This document shows, in pieces, positions 35,727 through 43,789 of a stretch of DNA of 54,316 nt. How positions within the stretch are numbered: the stretch's first letter is position 1; each line of letters opens with the position of its first letter. This DNA comes from Candidatus Coprenecus stercoripullorum (GTDB taxonomy: Bacteria; Bacteroidota; Bacteroidia; Bacteroidales; UBA932). The stretch lies in assembly GCA_018715745.1 (NCBI GenBank), contig DVLA01000082.1, forward strand, positions 1 through 54,316, in the 5' to 3' direction. The notes beneath the pieces are model-generated. The model saw only the letters and a list, made by a program, of their open reading frames with translations, was not told where the DNA came from and ran no database searches. The position numbers and the translations under genes are program-made.

Positions 35727-35760
35727 GTAAAACTGTTACAATATTCCGTAAAACCGTTAC
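35727..35760 (+). promoter_or_regulatory. Tandem operator: two 13-bp repeats 21 bp apart
   Basis: GTAAAACTGTTAC (35727-35739) and GTAAAACCGTTAC (35748-35760) differ at one base and are 21 bp apart start to start, two helical turns. Each has GTAA-N5-TTAC symmetry. The pair ends 21 bp before the TATCTTTG box and takes the place of the missing -33 element. That is where an AraC-type activator would bind; the AraC gene is the second gene of this transcript. Confidence 0.62.
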
Positions 35761-35781
35761 GGCTTTTTGTATGATGACAGC

Positions 35782-35789
35782 TATCTTTG
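35782..35789 (+). promoter_or_regulatory. -7 box of the flavodoxin-AraC operon
   Basis: TATCTTTG matches TAnnTTTG and lies 28 bp ahead of the flavodoxin ATG. No -33 TTTG exists, as expected for a promoter that needs an activator. Confidence 0.5.
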
Positions 35790-35817
35790 TATGCCTAAAC
35801 ACCAAGGCGATATACTT

Positions 35818-36396
35818 ATGTACAGGATTATGATATTGGCGGCGGTAATGGCCATGTGTGTTACCGCTTCCGCCCAAAATGAAGGAGAAAACGGTATGCA
35901 AACAGAAAACAGAGCATTAGTAGTGTATTTTTCAGCGACCGGCACAACTGCCGGTGTGGCCCGGATGATTGCGGATGTTACCGGCGGTAAATTGTACGGG
36001 ATTGTCCCGCAGCAGGCCTATACGGCCGGAGACCTTGACTGGAATGACAGACAGTCGAGAAGTTCGGTTGAAATGAATAATCCTCAAGCGCGTCCGGCCA
36101 TGAAGGGGTCATGTGCGGATACGGAGGCCTGCAATGTCGTCTTTATCGGTTATCCCATCTGGTGGAATCAGGCTCCGCGAATAATAAATACCTTCATAGA
36201 AAACCATGACCTGAAAGGCAAAACGATTGTCCCGTTTGCCACATCAGGTGGAAGCGGAATAGCAGGCAGCGTGAAAGAGCTGAGGAATACATATCCCGAT
36301 CTGGAATGGACTGAGGGCAGACTGCTGAACGGAACAGGCCGTAATGCAATCCGTGACTGGGTCAATGATATATACCGGAATATTATATGGAAATAA
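35818..36396 (+). CDS. Exported flavodoxin-like protein
   Basis: 192 residues from the ATG at 35818, chosen because it gives a clean signal peptide (MYRIMILAAVMAMCVTASA, cut after residue 19); an in-frame ATG at 35791 is possible but would precede that with charged residues. The mature part has the FMN phosphate-binding loop VVYFSATGTTAGVA (35-48), FIGYPIWWNQAP and FATSGGSGI, all typical of flavodoxin_4-type proteins. It likely carries electrons or reduces a substrate outside the cytoplasm; the partner is unknown. It overlaps the AraC gene by 10 bp. Confidence 0.87.
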   Translation: MYRIMILAAVMAMCVTASAQNEGENGMQTENRALVVYFSATGTTAGVARMIADVTGGKLYGIVPQQAYTAGDLDWNDRQSRSSVEMNNPQARPAMKGSCADTEACNVVFIGYPIWWNQAPRIINTFIENHDLKGKTIVPFATSGGSGIAGSVKELRNTYPDLEWTEGRLLNGTGRNAIRDWVNDIYRNIIWK

Positions 36397-37283
36397 TAAA
36401 GGCAGACACGATAGAGCAGTACAACCGTTTTTTCGGATTCCACACGCAGCATCCGCTGGTCAGCGTAGTGCATTTCGACGGTTCGGAGAGCCAGCCGGAG
36501 GCCCACAGGATGACTTTCGGGTTTTACGCCCTCTTCCTGAAAAAGACCGTGGGATGCACCATCAATTATGGAAAGACGAAGTACGATTACGACGATGAGA
36601 CGGTAGTCTGTTTTGCACCGGGGCAGACCATAGCCGTTCACCGCATCGAGGACGGACCCGTGCCGGAAGCCGATGCGCTGCTGTTCCATCCGGATTTCCT
36701 GCACCGTACGCCGTTGGCACAGAAGATAAGGCAATATACCTTCTTTTCGTATGCCTCCAATGAGGCTTTGCATCTGTCCGTGGATGAGCGCGTAATCATA
36801 CAGGACTACATGGACAAGATCGCCCACGAACTTAGACATCCTATAGACAAGTTCTCCAAGCCTCTGATTGTCTCCAACATCGAGGTGTTGCTCAATTACT
36901 GCATGCGTTTCTACGAGCGGCAGTTCATTACCCGCGAGGAGCTGAATAACGATGTGCTTGTACGTTTCGAACGGCTGCTGGATGATTATTGGGATTCCGG
37001 CATGGCCGAACGCTACGGATTGCCTACCGTAAAGTATTTTGCGGATAAGATATGCCTGTCACCCAACTACTTCGGAGACTTGGTGAAGGCCGAAACCGGC
37101 AAGACGGCACGCGAACATATACATCTGAAAATCATCGAAAAGGCCAAGAACGCCCTGTTCGAGCCGGATGCAAGCATTAAGCAGATTGCCGACATGCTCG
37201 GGTTTCAGTACCCGCAGCATTTCCAGCGCTTCTTCAAGAAAGAAGTCGGATGTACGCCCAAGGAATACCGCGTAAACAATTAG
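36387..37283 (+). CDS. AraC-family transcription regulator
   Basis: 298 residues. An N-terminal cupin-like sensing half (about 1-150, with VCFAPGQT) is followed by the two-helix-turn-helix DNA-binding domain (about 195-296), including FADKICLSPNYFGDLVKAETG and IADMLGFQYPQHFQRFFKK and the end GCTPKEYR. It starts within the flavodoxin gene. The pair of direct repeats upstream of that gene is a natural binding site for it, giving self-regulation. The effector is unknown; AraC proteins paired with flavodoxin or oxidoreductase genes often sense small electrophiles, but that is general knowledge and not proven here. Confidence 0.93.
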   Translation: MEIIKADTIEQYNRFFGFHTQHPLVSVVHFDGSESQPEAHRMTFGFYALFLKKTVGCTINYGKTKYDYDDETVVCFAPGQTIAVHRIEDGPVPEADALLFHPDFLHRTPLAQKIRQYTFFSYASNEALHLSVDERVIIQDYMDKIAHELRHPIDKFSKPLIVSNIEVLLNYCMRFYERQFITREELNNDVLVRFERLLDDYWDSGMAERYGLPTVKYFADKICLSPNYFGDLVKAETGKTAREHIHLKIIEKAKNALFEPDASIKQIADMLGFQYPQHFQRFFKKEVGCTPKEYRVNN

Positions 37284-37365
37284 TGCGGGGAAATCTGACA
37301 GGTTTTGCGATAAAGGCGGACACTGACGAGTACTTTAGCGTATATTCTGCAGTCGCGGCCATAAA

Positions 37366-37400
37366 CAAAAAATCCCGAAGTCGCTGGACTTCAGGATTTT
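37366..37400. terminator. Bidirectional terminator between AraC gene and tRNA-Val
   Basis: AATCCCGAAGTC, loop GCTG, GACTTCAGGATT (one mismatch) forms a 12-position stem flanked by A-run and T-run on both sides. On the minus strand it ends the tRNA transcript (T-run at 37366-37372); on the plus strand it can end the AraC transcript. Confidence 0.82.
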
Positions 37401-37421
37401 GCTTTGATTTGCCCTTTCGGG

Positions 37422-37499
37422 TGGTGGGAGCAGAGGGAGTCGAACCCCCGACCCTCTGCTTGTAAGGCAGACGCTCTGAACCAACTGAGCTATGCTCCC
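37422..37499 (-). tRNA. tRNA-Val (anticodon TAC)
   Basis: A complete cloverleaf on the minus strand: acceptor GGGAGCA pairs with TGCTCCC, D-arm GCTC/GAGC, anticodon arm TCTGC-CTTACAA-GCAGA with anticodon TAC, T-arm GGGGG/CCCTC with TTCGACT loop. Discriminator A is followed by an encoded CCA (37422-37424). It reads GTA and, with modified U34, other valine codons. Its promoter and terminator are visible. Confidence 0.96.
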
Positions 37500-37513
37500 T
37501 TATTTTGCGGGTG

Positions 37514-37545
37514 CAAATATAAGTGCATATTTTATATCTGCCAAA
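37514..37545 (-). promoter_or_regulatory. Promoter of tRNA-Val
   Basis: On the minus strand TTTG (37542-37545), a 20-bp spacer and TATATTTG (37514-37521) fit the Bacteroidota promoter. The tRNA 5' end is 15 bp downstream. Confidence 0.72.
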
Positions 37546-37572
37546 AAAATATTGCAAAATTATGCTACAATT

Positions 37573-39564
37573 TTAATTACGGAGGATACGGATTTCCGCA
37601 ATAATGTATATTTCAGGGAATTCTTTGAAATATGCCCGTACGTTTACAGTAGCAGGCTTGTATTTGTAGCACGTAAAAACGCCATCGGGACTGATTGTGC
37701 CGTATTCTTCTTCGCCAGGCTCCAATACCCAGCCTATTTCCGCCCCGGTCTCAGGGATACTGTTGATTTTTATCCTGACACTTTCACCGACTTTTACTTC
37801 CAGTTTTGACTCGATGGAAAGCAGGGGAGAGAGAATGTTTACATGCGTTTCATCGCACGCACCCGACACTAAAGATGCCTTTATGCCGATATTGCCTGTT
37901 GTCAGCGGGCGCACCGTACCGTCGGCGATATTGAATTCAGCCTGTCCTTTTTGTGCCGTGCTCCAGTAAACCATGGCATCATACGGGACAAGCACGGTTG
38001 TCCTTAACGGGTATTTCATGCCTATATACATCATTTTCAACGGATCGGTGTCAATTTTAATCTCTCCCGTGTTTACTTCGAATGTCCTGCTCCGGGTTAT
38101 TCCGTTCAAAGTGGACCGTAGCAGGTAATTGCCTATTTTCCCATTCCGTATGTTCTCCGGGTTATGTGCGGAAATGACATCCCCCGATACCGAAAGGCCG
38201 CCTTCCGTGCCGCTGACCGTTATGACTCTTGAAACCGGGATGCCGTCAGGGTCCGCCGTATATTGCAACAACATAGGCGTATTGTGCCCCGGGTACAGTA
38301 CCGACGGCATGCCCAGCAGCGAGAAAGTCCTGTCAATGACCGTTATTTTGGATGAGGCACTGATGCCGGATTCCGGACTTATGGCTGTTACGGTCGAAAC
38401 CCCGGGACTTACCCCTGTGACAAGCCCGTTTTCGGAGACCTTTGCAATCCTTTCGTTTTCCGATATCCATACGACCCGTTTATCGGTAGCGTCCGATGGA
38501 CGGATTACGGCTGAGAGCCTCAGTGTATCGGTTTCATAGACAGAAACATTCTCCGGATATACGCTTATTCCAGTTACGAAATTGGTCATGCCTGCCGTAT
38601 CTATTCTCCAGCTCGTTTCACTGAGGCCGTCCCCCGTAAATACGGTGCGGCATGTATATATCCTGTTGCGTTCGATGTCAAAGTTGTCGAGCCTTGTCCC
38701 GTCGTGCAGATAGTATCTGTAAACGAGGTCGGGATCATGATGCTCATTGCTTCTATAATTGACAATGAACTCCACGTATGTGCACAGCCTGTCGTACGGG
38801 GCAGGGGGTATGTGTGCAGATTCGTCCGTGTTCCCCTCAAGCAGGTCCCCCTGCATGTTTTCGGGAACATAGAAGTCCACACCCGTACCGAACAGGCCCT
38901 CGAGCATTGCTCCCTTGCGGTATTCTCCCGTTTCAGTGACATCCTGACTGCCTGATGCGGCCGACGGTGCAAAGAAATTTATGCGCGAATTCGCCTGCCT
39001 TATCCTTATTTCCTTGATCTCAAAATCAGTAACATTTCCGTTAAGTCCCGAGGTATCCGCCGTGAATATGAATTTTGCATATCCCCTGCGCAGAGGGACC
39101 CTTACTTTCATTCCGTTTTCAAGAATAACGGGTGGAGTCTCCCCGGACATGACAACGGACCCGTTGCTTCCCGTTCCGCCTGCGGTATTCCAATACGCGG
39201 CTTTAAGCGTATCGATATCGTGTATTCCGGGCATGGATGTCAACCTTCCGGTATTTGCTATTGCCAGGATACGGTATTCCCTGCCGTTGAATATTTCGGC
39301 CGGCATGACTTCTTCCGGTGTGTCGCTGTAGACGGCATCGGCCAGAATACCGTTATTGTCATAGAAGAAGACATTTATGTTCTCTATTTCTTTCCCGCCG
39401 TCGGAGGGCGGTATCTGCCTGCCGGCCGTATATTCCATTTTCAAGCCGATTTTCTCCCTTACAGGCGTATCCGCCTCTTTCCTCTCGCATGAGGGAAGAA
39501 ATACTGCGGCATATATCATAAGGCGCAGAATGACTTTCTTTCTCTGTAAAATTTCCGTTTTCAT
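37573..39564 (-). CDS. Fimbrial tip-like lipoprotein with Ig-like (BIG2) domain
   Basis: 663 residues from the ATG at 39564, one base after the stop of the upstream gene; an in-frame ATG at 39585 would lie inside it. Signal peptide and lipobox LPSC (Cys26). The N-terminal half has the fimbrillin-like features found in DUF4906 proteins (FFYDNNGILADAVYS, LAIANTGRL, RRGYAKFIF, IRQANSRINFF). Residues about 331-411 form a group-2 Ig-like domain (ISVYPENVSVYETDTLRLSA, VSPGVSTVTAIS), and further beta-rich domains follow. As last gene of a fimbrial operon it is a good candidate for a tip or adhesin subunit. Ligand unknown. Confidence 0.8.
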   Translation of the reverse strand: MKTEILQRKKVILRLMIYAAVFLPSCERKEADTPVREKIGLKMEYTAGRQIPPSDGGKEIENINVFFYDNNGILADAVYSDTPEEVMPAEIFNGREYRILAIANTGRLTSMPGIHDIDTLKAAYWNTAGGTGSNGSVVMSGETPPVILENGMKVRVPLRRGYAKFIFTADTSGLNGNVTDFEIKEIRIRQANSRINFFAPSAASGSQDVTETGEYRKGAMLEGLFGTGVDFYVPENMQGDLLEGNTDESAHIPPAPYDRLCTYVEFIVNYRSNEHHDPDLVYRYYLHDGTRLDNFDIERNRIYTCRTVFTGDGLSETSWRIDTAGMTNFVTGISVYPENVSVYETDTLRLSAVIRPSDATDKRVVWISENERIAKVSENGLVTGVSPGVSTVTAISPESGISASSKITVIDRTFSLLGMPSVLYPGHNTPMLLQYTADPDGIPVSRVITVSGTEGGLSVSGDVISAHNPENIRNGKIGNYLLRSTLNGITRSRTFEVNTGEIKIDTDPLKMMYIGMKYPLRTTVLVPYDAMVYWSTAQKGQAEFNIADGTVRPLTTGNIGIKASLVSGACDETHVNILSPLLSIESKLEVKVGESVRIKINSIPETGAEIGWVLEPGEEEYGTISPDGVFTCYKYKPATVNVRAYFKEFPEIYIIAEIRILRN

Positions 39565-39565
39565 A

Positions 39566-40363
39566 TCATAGTTCGATTTCGACATGGCCGTTGTCTGTCC
39601 ACTCTCCGACAGATATGCCGAGGACGGCCCTGGCCGTATCTATTGTTACATATATATCTTCTTTCTGTGTCAGCCGCAGATCGATACCGGCCTTTAAAAG
39701 CAGCCCGGACAAGTCTATCTCCGTATCGTCTCCCCCGCAGGATATTTTCATCGTCAGATCATTCTCTTTCAGCCTTAACAGGCGTACTGACAGGCAATAG
39801 AATGGGCTTCCTTGGAAATGTGCCGGTACTGTTTCCGCCACATACAGGAATACGCCTGATGCAGGAATTCCGTTAAAACGGTATCCACGGGAAGACGAGC
39901 TGAGGCTTACCACAGGGGTTCCTTCCAGGTTGTATCCTGCATGGGCAATCCGTATGTGCAGGACCGTATTGTCCCTGCATATGGAAACCCTTCCGCTATA
40001 CGATTCACCTGCAATGTTCTCCGAGACAAACCATGTATGTATGTCTTCCGCATCGCTTCCCGTCGGTATCATGATGCCGGAATTGTCGAAGTACATTTCC
40101 CCGGTATTCCCCAATACCGCAACGGAAGTATTCCCGCGCGGGATGCCTGTCTCGTATATCTGCATGTATGCGCTTTTGTCCACGGTATCTTTCCGGACAT
40201 TCCCGTTGCGGTCCGCTATTGCCACGATTACTTGCCCGATGCTGTCCGGAATGTCGGCCAGGTCAAGTCTGAGGAGCGCAGGACAACCGCTCCTGTCTTC
40301 CATTATGCATGAGCAGCATATGCTTAGCAGGAGTCCGCAGCATAGTTTTCCAGGTGACTTCAT
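39566..40363 (-). CDS. FimB/Mfa2-type fimbrial anchor lipoprotein
   Basis: 265 residues. A short signal peptide ends in a Cys cluster (16-19) followed by MEDRSGCPALLRLDL, the start typical of Mfa2/FimB-family proteins, then two transthyretin-like beta domains. In Porphyromonas, Mfa2 and FimB hold the fimbria at the cell surface and set its length. It sits 9 bp after the major subunit gene and 1 bp before the tip-like gene, the expected anchor position. Confidence 0.82.
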   Translation of the reverse strand: MKSPGKLCCGLLLSICCSCIMEDRSGCPALLRLDLADIPDSIGQVIVAIADRNGNVRKDTVDKSAYMQIYETGIPRGNTSVAVLGNTGEMYFDNSGIMIPTGSDAEDIHTWFVSENIAGESYSGRVSICRDNTVLHIRIAHAGYNLEGTPVVSLSSSSRGYRFNGIPASGVFLYVAETVPAHFQGSPFYCLSVRLLRLKENDLTMKISCGGDDTEIDLSGLLLKAGIDLRLTQKEDIYVTIDTARAVLGISVGEWTDNGHVEIEL

Positions 40364-40372
40364 GCCCTTACA

Positions 40373-41419
40373 TTAAAATATTTTCTCGAAATAGGGGACG
40401 AAGTCCCAATCCTCGATATTGACACTCATTTCTATGCTTCCGGGAACCAACGGTTCGGCAGGGTCGTCGGAACCCGGACGGGTGATGGTTATACCGTATG
40501 TATACATGGTATTGCGCTGCAATCCGTAATGTCCACACGAAGCATCATGTCCGTATCCTTCCTGGTTCAACGGGACAGGGTAGTAGTAGGTGTTTCCTCC
40601 TATTTTCGCTTCCAGTACGAGCATTGTACATTCTCCAATATTATCGGTGATATTGGAGTAACAATAAAAGTAATGTGCCGTATTGTATGGTGTGTCATAT
40701 ATTTCTGTATTGATTTCATCTGACAGGATGCCCGGCCATGAGGTGTTTTGTGATATGCTTTCATCGAGTCCTCCTTTGTTCAATACTACAGGCCCGTCTG
40801 CAGGATCGTCCCCGCCTATGGTCTTTACACCCATAGCATTTGTAAGGTAAAGCCTGCATTCTTCAAGCGGCATGCCTTCGAACGGTCCTCCCGTAAAGTC
40901 GGTTTTTATGGACAGTATCCCTACTTTGGCCGCATATCTGCATATGTCGATATCGACATCGGTCTGCATTTCGACCATAACCTCCTTTTCCCCGTACATC
41001 GAAAGCCCGCCCGGGGTTTCTTCCATCAGGCTGACGGTCTGCGCACGGAACGAGGCGATGTCTGTGATGCCCTCATAGGACTTTTGTCCGGTATTGGCCA
41101 AGACGCAGATGGTCTTCATTCCTGTCGTGGTGTTTATGCTGATTACGTTTCCCGATGGGTTGTCGAAGCGTACGTAACTGTCGAGTATCCCGTCTCGGAA
41201 GACAAAAACGTCGAGCGACGCTATCATGTCTTCGTTTCTGCTGTTTTCCGGGCCGGTGGCCTTTGTCCCGCTGCTTCCTATTGTAAGGTTTACTTCCGCC
41301 GTCCGATTCCCGTCCGTACACGGACAGTCTTCCGGAGTGCAGGAAGCTACTGTGAATATCCCCATGGCAATAACGGGGACGGAAACTCTTAGAACTGCTG
41401 AGATAAATTCTTGTTTCAT
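40373..41419 (-). CDS. Major fimbrial subunit, FimA/Mfa1-like fimbrillin lipoprotein
   Basis: 348 residues with lipobox VASC (Cys27). Typical fimbrillin features: the N-terminal domain with ASLDVFVFRDGILDSYVRF and KTICVLANTG, and a C-terminal domain ending IEMSVNIEDWDFVPYFEKIF. Type V fimbrillins are exported as lipoproteins, cut by an Arg/Lys protease at the outer membrane, and polymerise by strand exchange. A possible cut site is in GNRTAEVNL, where Arg-x removal would free the assembly groove, but this is inference. It is followed by the anchor and tip-like genes. Confidence 0.85.
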   Translation of the reverse strand: MKQEFISAVLRVSVPVIAMGIFTVASCTPEDCPCTDGNRTAEVNLTIGSSGTKATGPENSRNEDMIASLDVFVFRDGILDSYVRFDNPSGNVISINTTTGMKTICVLANTGQKSYEGITDIASFRAQTVSLMEETPGGLSMYGEKEVMVEMQTDVDIDICRYAAKVGILSIKTDFTGGPFEGMPLEECRLYLTNAMGVKTIGGDDPADGPVVLNKGGLDESISQNTSWPGILSDEINTEIYDTPYNTAHYFYCYSNITDNIGECTMLVLEAKIGGNTYYYPVPLNQEGYGHDASCGHYGLQRNTMYTYGITITRPGSDDPAEPLVPGSIEMSVNIEDWDFVPYFEKIF

Positions 41420-41428
41420 AATAGTGTT

Positions 41429-43084
41429 TTATTGGTTGTTGATATTGTATTTCTGTTGAAGCCAGGACATTTCAGGGTCCAGATTACAGCGGAAGAGCAT
41501 TCTCGGGTCCATTTCTATGCTTTTTCTCAGATATCCGGCAGCCGTATTATTCCGCCCCTCCCTTGCATGGGCCAGTGCGAGCATATATTCCCGTTTAGCG
41601 CTTGCCGGAAGTTTTTCAAGTACGGCTATGGCCGAAGCATTGTAGTCCAGGGACAGGTAAGCAACGGCGGTATTGATGTCGCCGTACCTTTTCAGTATGG
41701 ACAGGGCCTTTTTATATTCTTTCATTTTCAATGCCCTGATGCCTTCGGAATATGTTGTGTCCTTCGTAGTGACATGTATGGAGTCCTTGCCGATTCCCTT
41801 TCTCTGTGAATACAGGCTCATTTTTATAAGGGAGTAGTCTGATGACGCGGGAGGCAGCGTGTCGCTCTGTTCGCAATAAATCCTTACAGGCCGGTCCATC
41901 ACGCCCCCCATACTTGCCATGATGCTTCTGCAGAGGGAATCGGTGACGTCAGACAGTATTCCGGCTTTCATTTCTCCGTATGAAGACGGGAATCCTGCGG
42001 ATATGACAAGGCTGTCTATTGACAAGCCTTCCTCCGATGCCCCTTTTACAAGTCTTTTCATGGCGCTCCTTATTTCCTGCCCGTCGGTTATGGAATCCCC
42101 GTCAAATTCGGCATAGGCGCTGCTTCTGTGTACTACATTGCGGTATAATATTGTCTTGATGTATTTTTCGCAGTCTTCGCCGAGTGATGTTATCGATGAG
42201 ATGTAAAAAGTAACTGGCTCAGGGCCGGCAAAGGAATACACTTCTTTACCGTACATGTAGATTGTACCGTTTATCCCGATGGAAACCGATTTTATTCCCG
42301 GCATGGCTTCGAGCGTGTGCCGGTAGGGATATACGATGCTTTCTCCGTTGCAGCCGACGACACTGTCGGTTTTTATTCCGGCTGTGCGTACAGGGCTCTT
42401 TACGTATCTGCGGAACATCTCTTCTTTCCTGGCCATCCGTTTCCGGTTTGCCCTTATCCGTTGATGTCTGCTGTAGTGCCCGGTTATATCGCTGTAGCCG
42501 ATTTCCGTACTGCCGCTTTCTGCCATACGGGATAAAAATATCTCTATCAGCCTCTTGTAACGCAAGGCAGAGGTATCTGTTATAATTCTGTCCATGAAAT
42601 TCCCGAAGCGCCTGTATCCTTTCATCTGCCATTCCCTGTATTCATGGCCGGTTATCAGCACCTCGTCGATCCAGACAGTATCCTTCCCCATGTATAATTC
42701 TGGCTGCAGCCTTATCTGCCATTTTCTGTCAGTCAATGACGGCGGTATGACTATATCGAAAAGGAGTTCTACCTTTCCTTCCCTTTCGGCCGCATTCCTG
42801 AAATCGGCGACCACTACCGCAGGTTTAAGAACGGATGTGCTTACCACTGTTCCACTACTGTCCATATAGGCCTGCATGGCATAGAACTTCTCACCGTCGA
42901 TGAATACTGTAGTATCCGGGATATGCCGTGAATCGTATTTTTCCATACCCGTGAAGTCCGTTTTACATGATGCGGAGACTCCAATGCCTGTACTGCACTC
43001 CCTTATATGGTCAATCCTGCCTTGCATGGAGCATGATGAGGCCGTAAAGGCCGTTAATAATATTGTCAGAGTCCGGTGTTTCAT
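41429..43084 (-). CDS. Fimbrial-locus lipoprotein, DUF3868-like with TPR-like end
   Basis: 551 residues, lipobox ASSC (Cys18). The first ~170 residues hold a beta-rich segment (VELLFDIVIPPSL, KWQIRLQPELYMG) that resembles the DUF3868 proteins accompanying DUF3575 genes. Residues about 300-420 fit an OmpA-like/SPOR-like alternating pattern, and the last ~100 form TPR-like helices (RALKMKEYKKALSIL, YMLALAHAREGRN, YLRKSIEMDPRMLF). Assignment to DUF3868 is tentative. It lies 7 bp after the DUF3575 gene and 9 bp before the fimbrillin gene, so a role in assembly or regulation of the fimbria is inferred from place. Confidence 0.68.
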   Translation of the reverse strand: MKHRTLTILLTAFTASSCSMQGRIDHIRECSTGIGVSASCKTDFTGMEKYDSRHIPDTTVFIDGEKFYAMQAYMDSSGTVVSTSVLKPAVVVADFRNAAEREGKVELLFDIVIPPSLTDRKWQIRLQPELYMGKDTVWIDEVLITGHEYREWQMKGYRRFGNFMDRIITDTSALRYKRLIEIFLSRMAESGSTEIGYSDITGHYSRHQRIRANRKRMARKEEMFRRYVKSPVRTAGIKTDSVVGCNGESIVYPYRHTLEAMPGIKSVSIGINGTIYMYGKEVYSFAGPEPVTFYISSITSLGEDCEKYIKTILYRNVVHRSSAYAEFDGDSITDGQEIRSAMKRLVKGASEEGLSIDSLVISAGFPSSYGEMKAGILSDVTDSLCRSIMASMGGVMDRPVRIYCEQSDTLPPASSDYSLIKMSLYSQRKGIGKDSIHVTTKDTTYSEGIRALKMKEYKKALSILKRYGDINTAVAYLSLDYNASAIAVLEKLPASAKREYMLALAHAREGRNNTAAGYLRKSIEMDPRMLFRCNLDPEMSWLQQKYNINNQ

Positions 43085-43091
43085 CTTGTGT

Positions 43092-43670
43092 TTAGAATAA
43101 TATCTGTATCGAGATCTTTACATCGTCCGGGAAAATGAAGAACTTTCTGACTTCCCTTTCCATAGGCCCGCATCTCGGGGATGAGTATTCGGCAAACGAG
43201 GTCCACCCTGACCAGATGCCTATACTGAATTCGAGATTTATGCTTTTTCCGAGCATAAGGGCATATCCGCCTTCTATACCGAATCCGGCAGCGTCTCCCT
43301 GGCGGGTTTTCCCCGAAAGGATTCCCCCGGTATTGAATCTGGAAAACTGGAGTTTGCCTCCCGCATACCATCCGCTGAAAGAGTACCATGGCCAGTATCT
43401 GGCCTGAAGGTACCCGCTCCCTTGCTTTATATGGAATCTGTCTGCCCCGTGTCCGTAGGAGAAAGGGTTGTACCTTCCACCTGCATGAAGACTCCAGTGC
43501 CTTTGGAGTGCGATGCCTATATCCGCGTTTATCGTAGCAAGCGCGGCATAGCCAAGAAGGTTCGTTGACAGGGCGATTTTGTTTTCGGCCGGACGGGCCG
43601 CCTGATGCATGAATATCAGCACGGCTATTGCGGATATTCTCAAAAAGGGAAAAATCTGTCTGTTCATCAT
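43092..43670 (-). CDS. DUF3575 protein, predicted outer-membrane beta-barrel
   Basis: 192 residues. Signal peptide about 1-28, then KIALSTNLLGYAALATINADIGIALQRHWSL, the signature of DUF3575, and repeated amphipathic strands ending FPDDVKISIQILF with terminal Phe, typical of outer-membrane barrels. It is first in the fimbrial operon. Similar proteins stand at the head of many Bacteroidota fimbrial loci. A second ATG at codon 2 is an equal start choice. It is preceded by a long structured leader. Confidence 0.82.
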   Translation of the reverse strand: MMNRQIFPFLRISAIAVLIFMHQAARPAENKIALSTNLLGYAALATINADIGIALQRHWSLHAGGRYNPFSYGHGADRFHIKQGSGYLQARYWPWYSFSGWYAGGKLQFSRFNTGGILSGKTRQGDAAGFGIEGGYALMLGKSINLEFSIGIWSGWTSFAEYSSPRCGPMEREVRKFFIFPDDVKISIQILF

Positions 43671-43712
43671 GTTCCGTTTACGGGAAGACAGAGCGGACAG
43701 GCAAATTTAAAA

Positions 43713-43784
43713 GCATCCGGTCCGTCTTCTCACTCCGCTTGAGCTCCCCCAATACTCTTTTCCTGCGCCTCGCGGACCGGATGC
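43713..43784 (-). repeat. 12-bp inverted repeat, hairpin in the leader of the fimbrial operon
   Basis: GCATCCGGTCCG (43713-43724) and its exact complement (43773-43784) enclose 48 bases. On the minus strand the hairpin would begin just after the predicted start site of the fimbrial transcript and end in TTTTAAATTT, like an attenuator or a short RNA with its own terminator. It may also be a dispersed hairpin repeat. Only one copy is in the window. Confidence 0.6.
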
Positions 43785-43789
43785 AGGGA

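Larger units (their letters stand above)
35536..35817. other. Divergent intergenic region of permease and flavodoxin
   Basis: 282 bases without a gene. It holds a TAATTTTG box for the permease (minus, 35578-35585), a pair of 13-bp direct repeats (35727-35760) and a TATCTTTG box for the flavodoxin (35782-35789). The central part is markedly AT-rich. Confidence 0.6.

Noticed and set aside
35727-35760. The two 13-bp repeats as a CRISPR array.
   Set aside because: Only two short repeats with an 8-bp gap, no cas genes, and placement in a promoter.
43713-43784. The fimbrial leader hairpin as a small SRP RNA (4.5S RNA).
   Set aside because: The universal loop sequence of SRP RNA, GGAAGCAG-type with its internal loops, is missing, and the stem is too simple.
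43713-43784. The same inverted repeat as an invertible phase-variable promoter.
   Set aside because: The enclosed 48 bases hold no promoter box; the only -7 box lies outside the repeat. No invertase gene is close.
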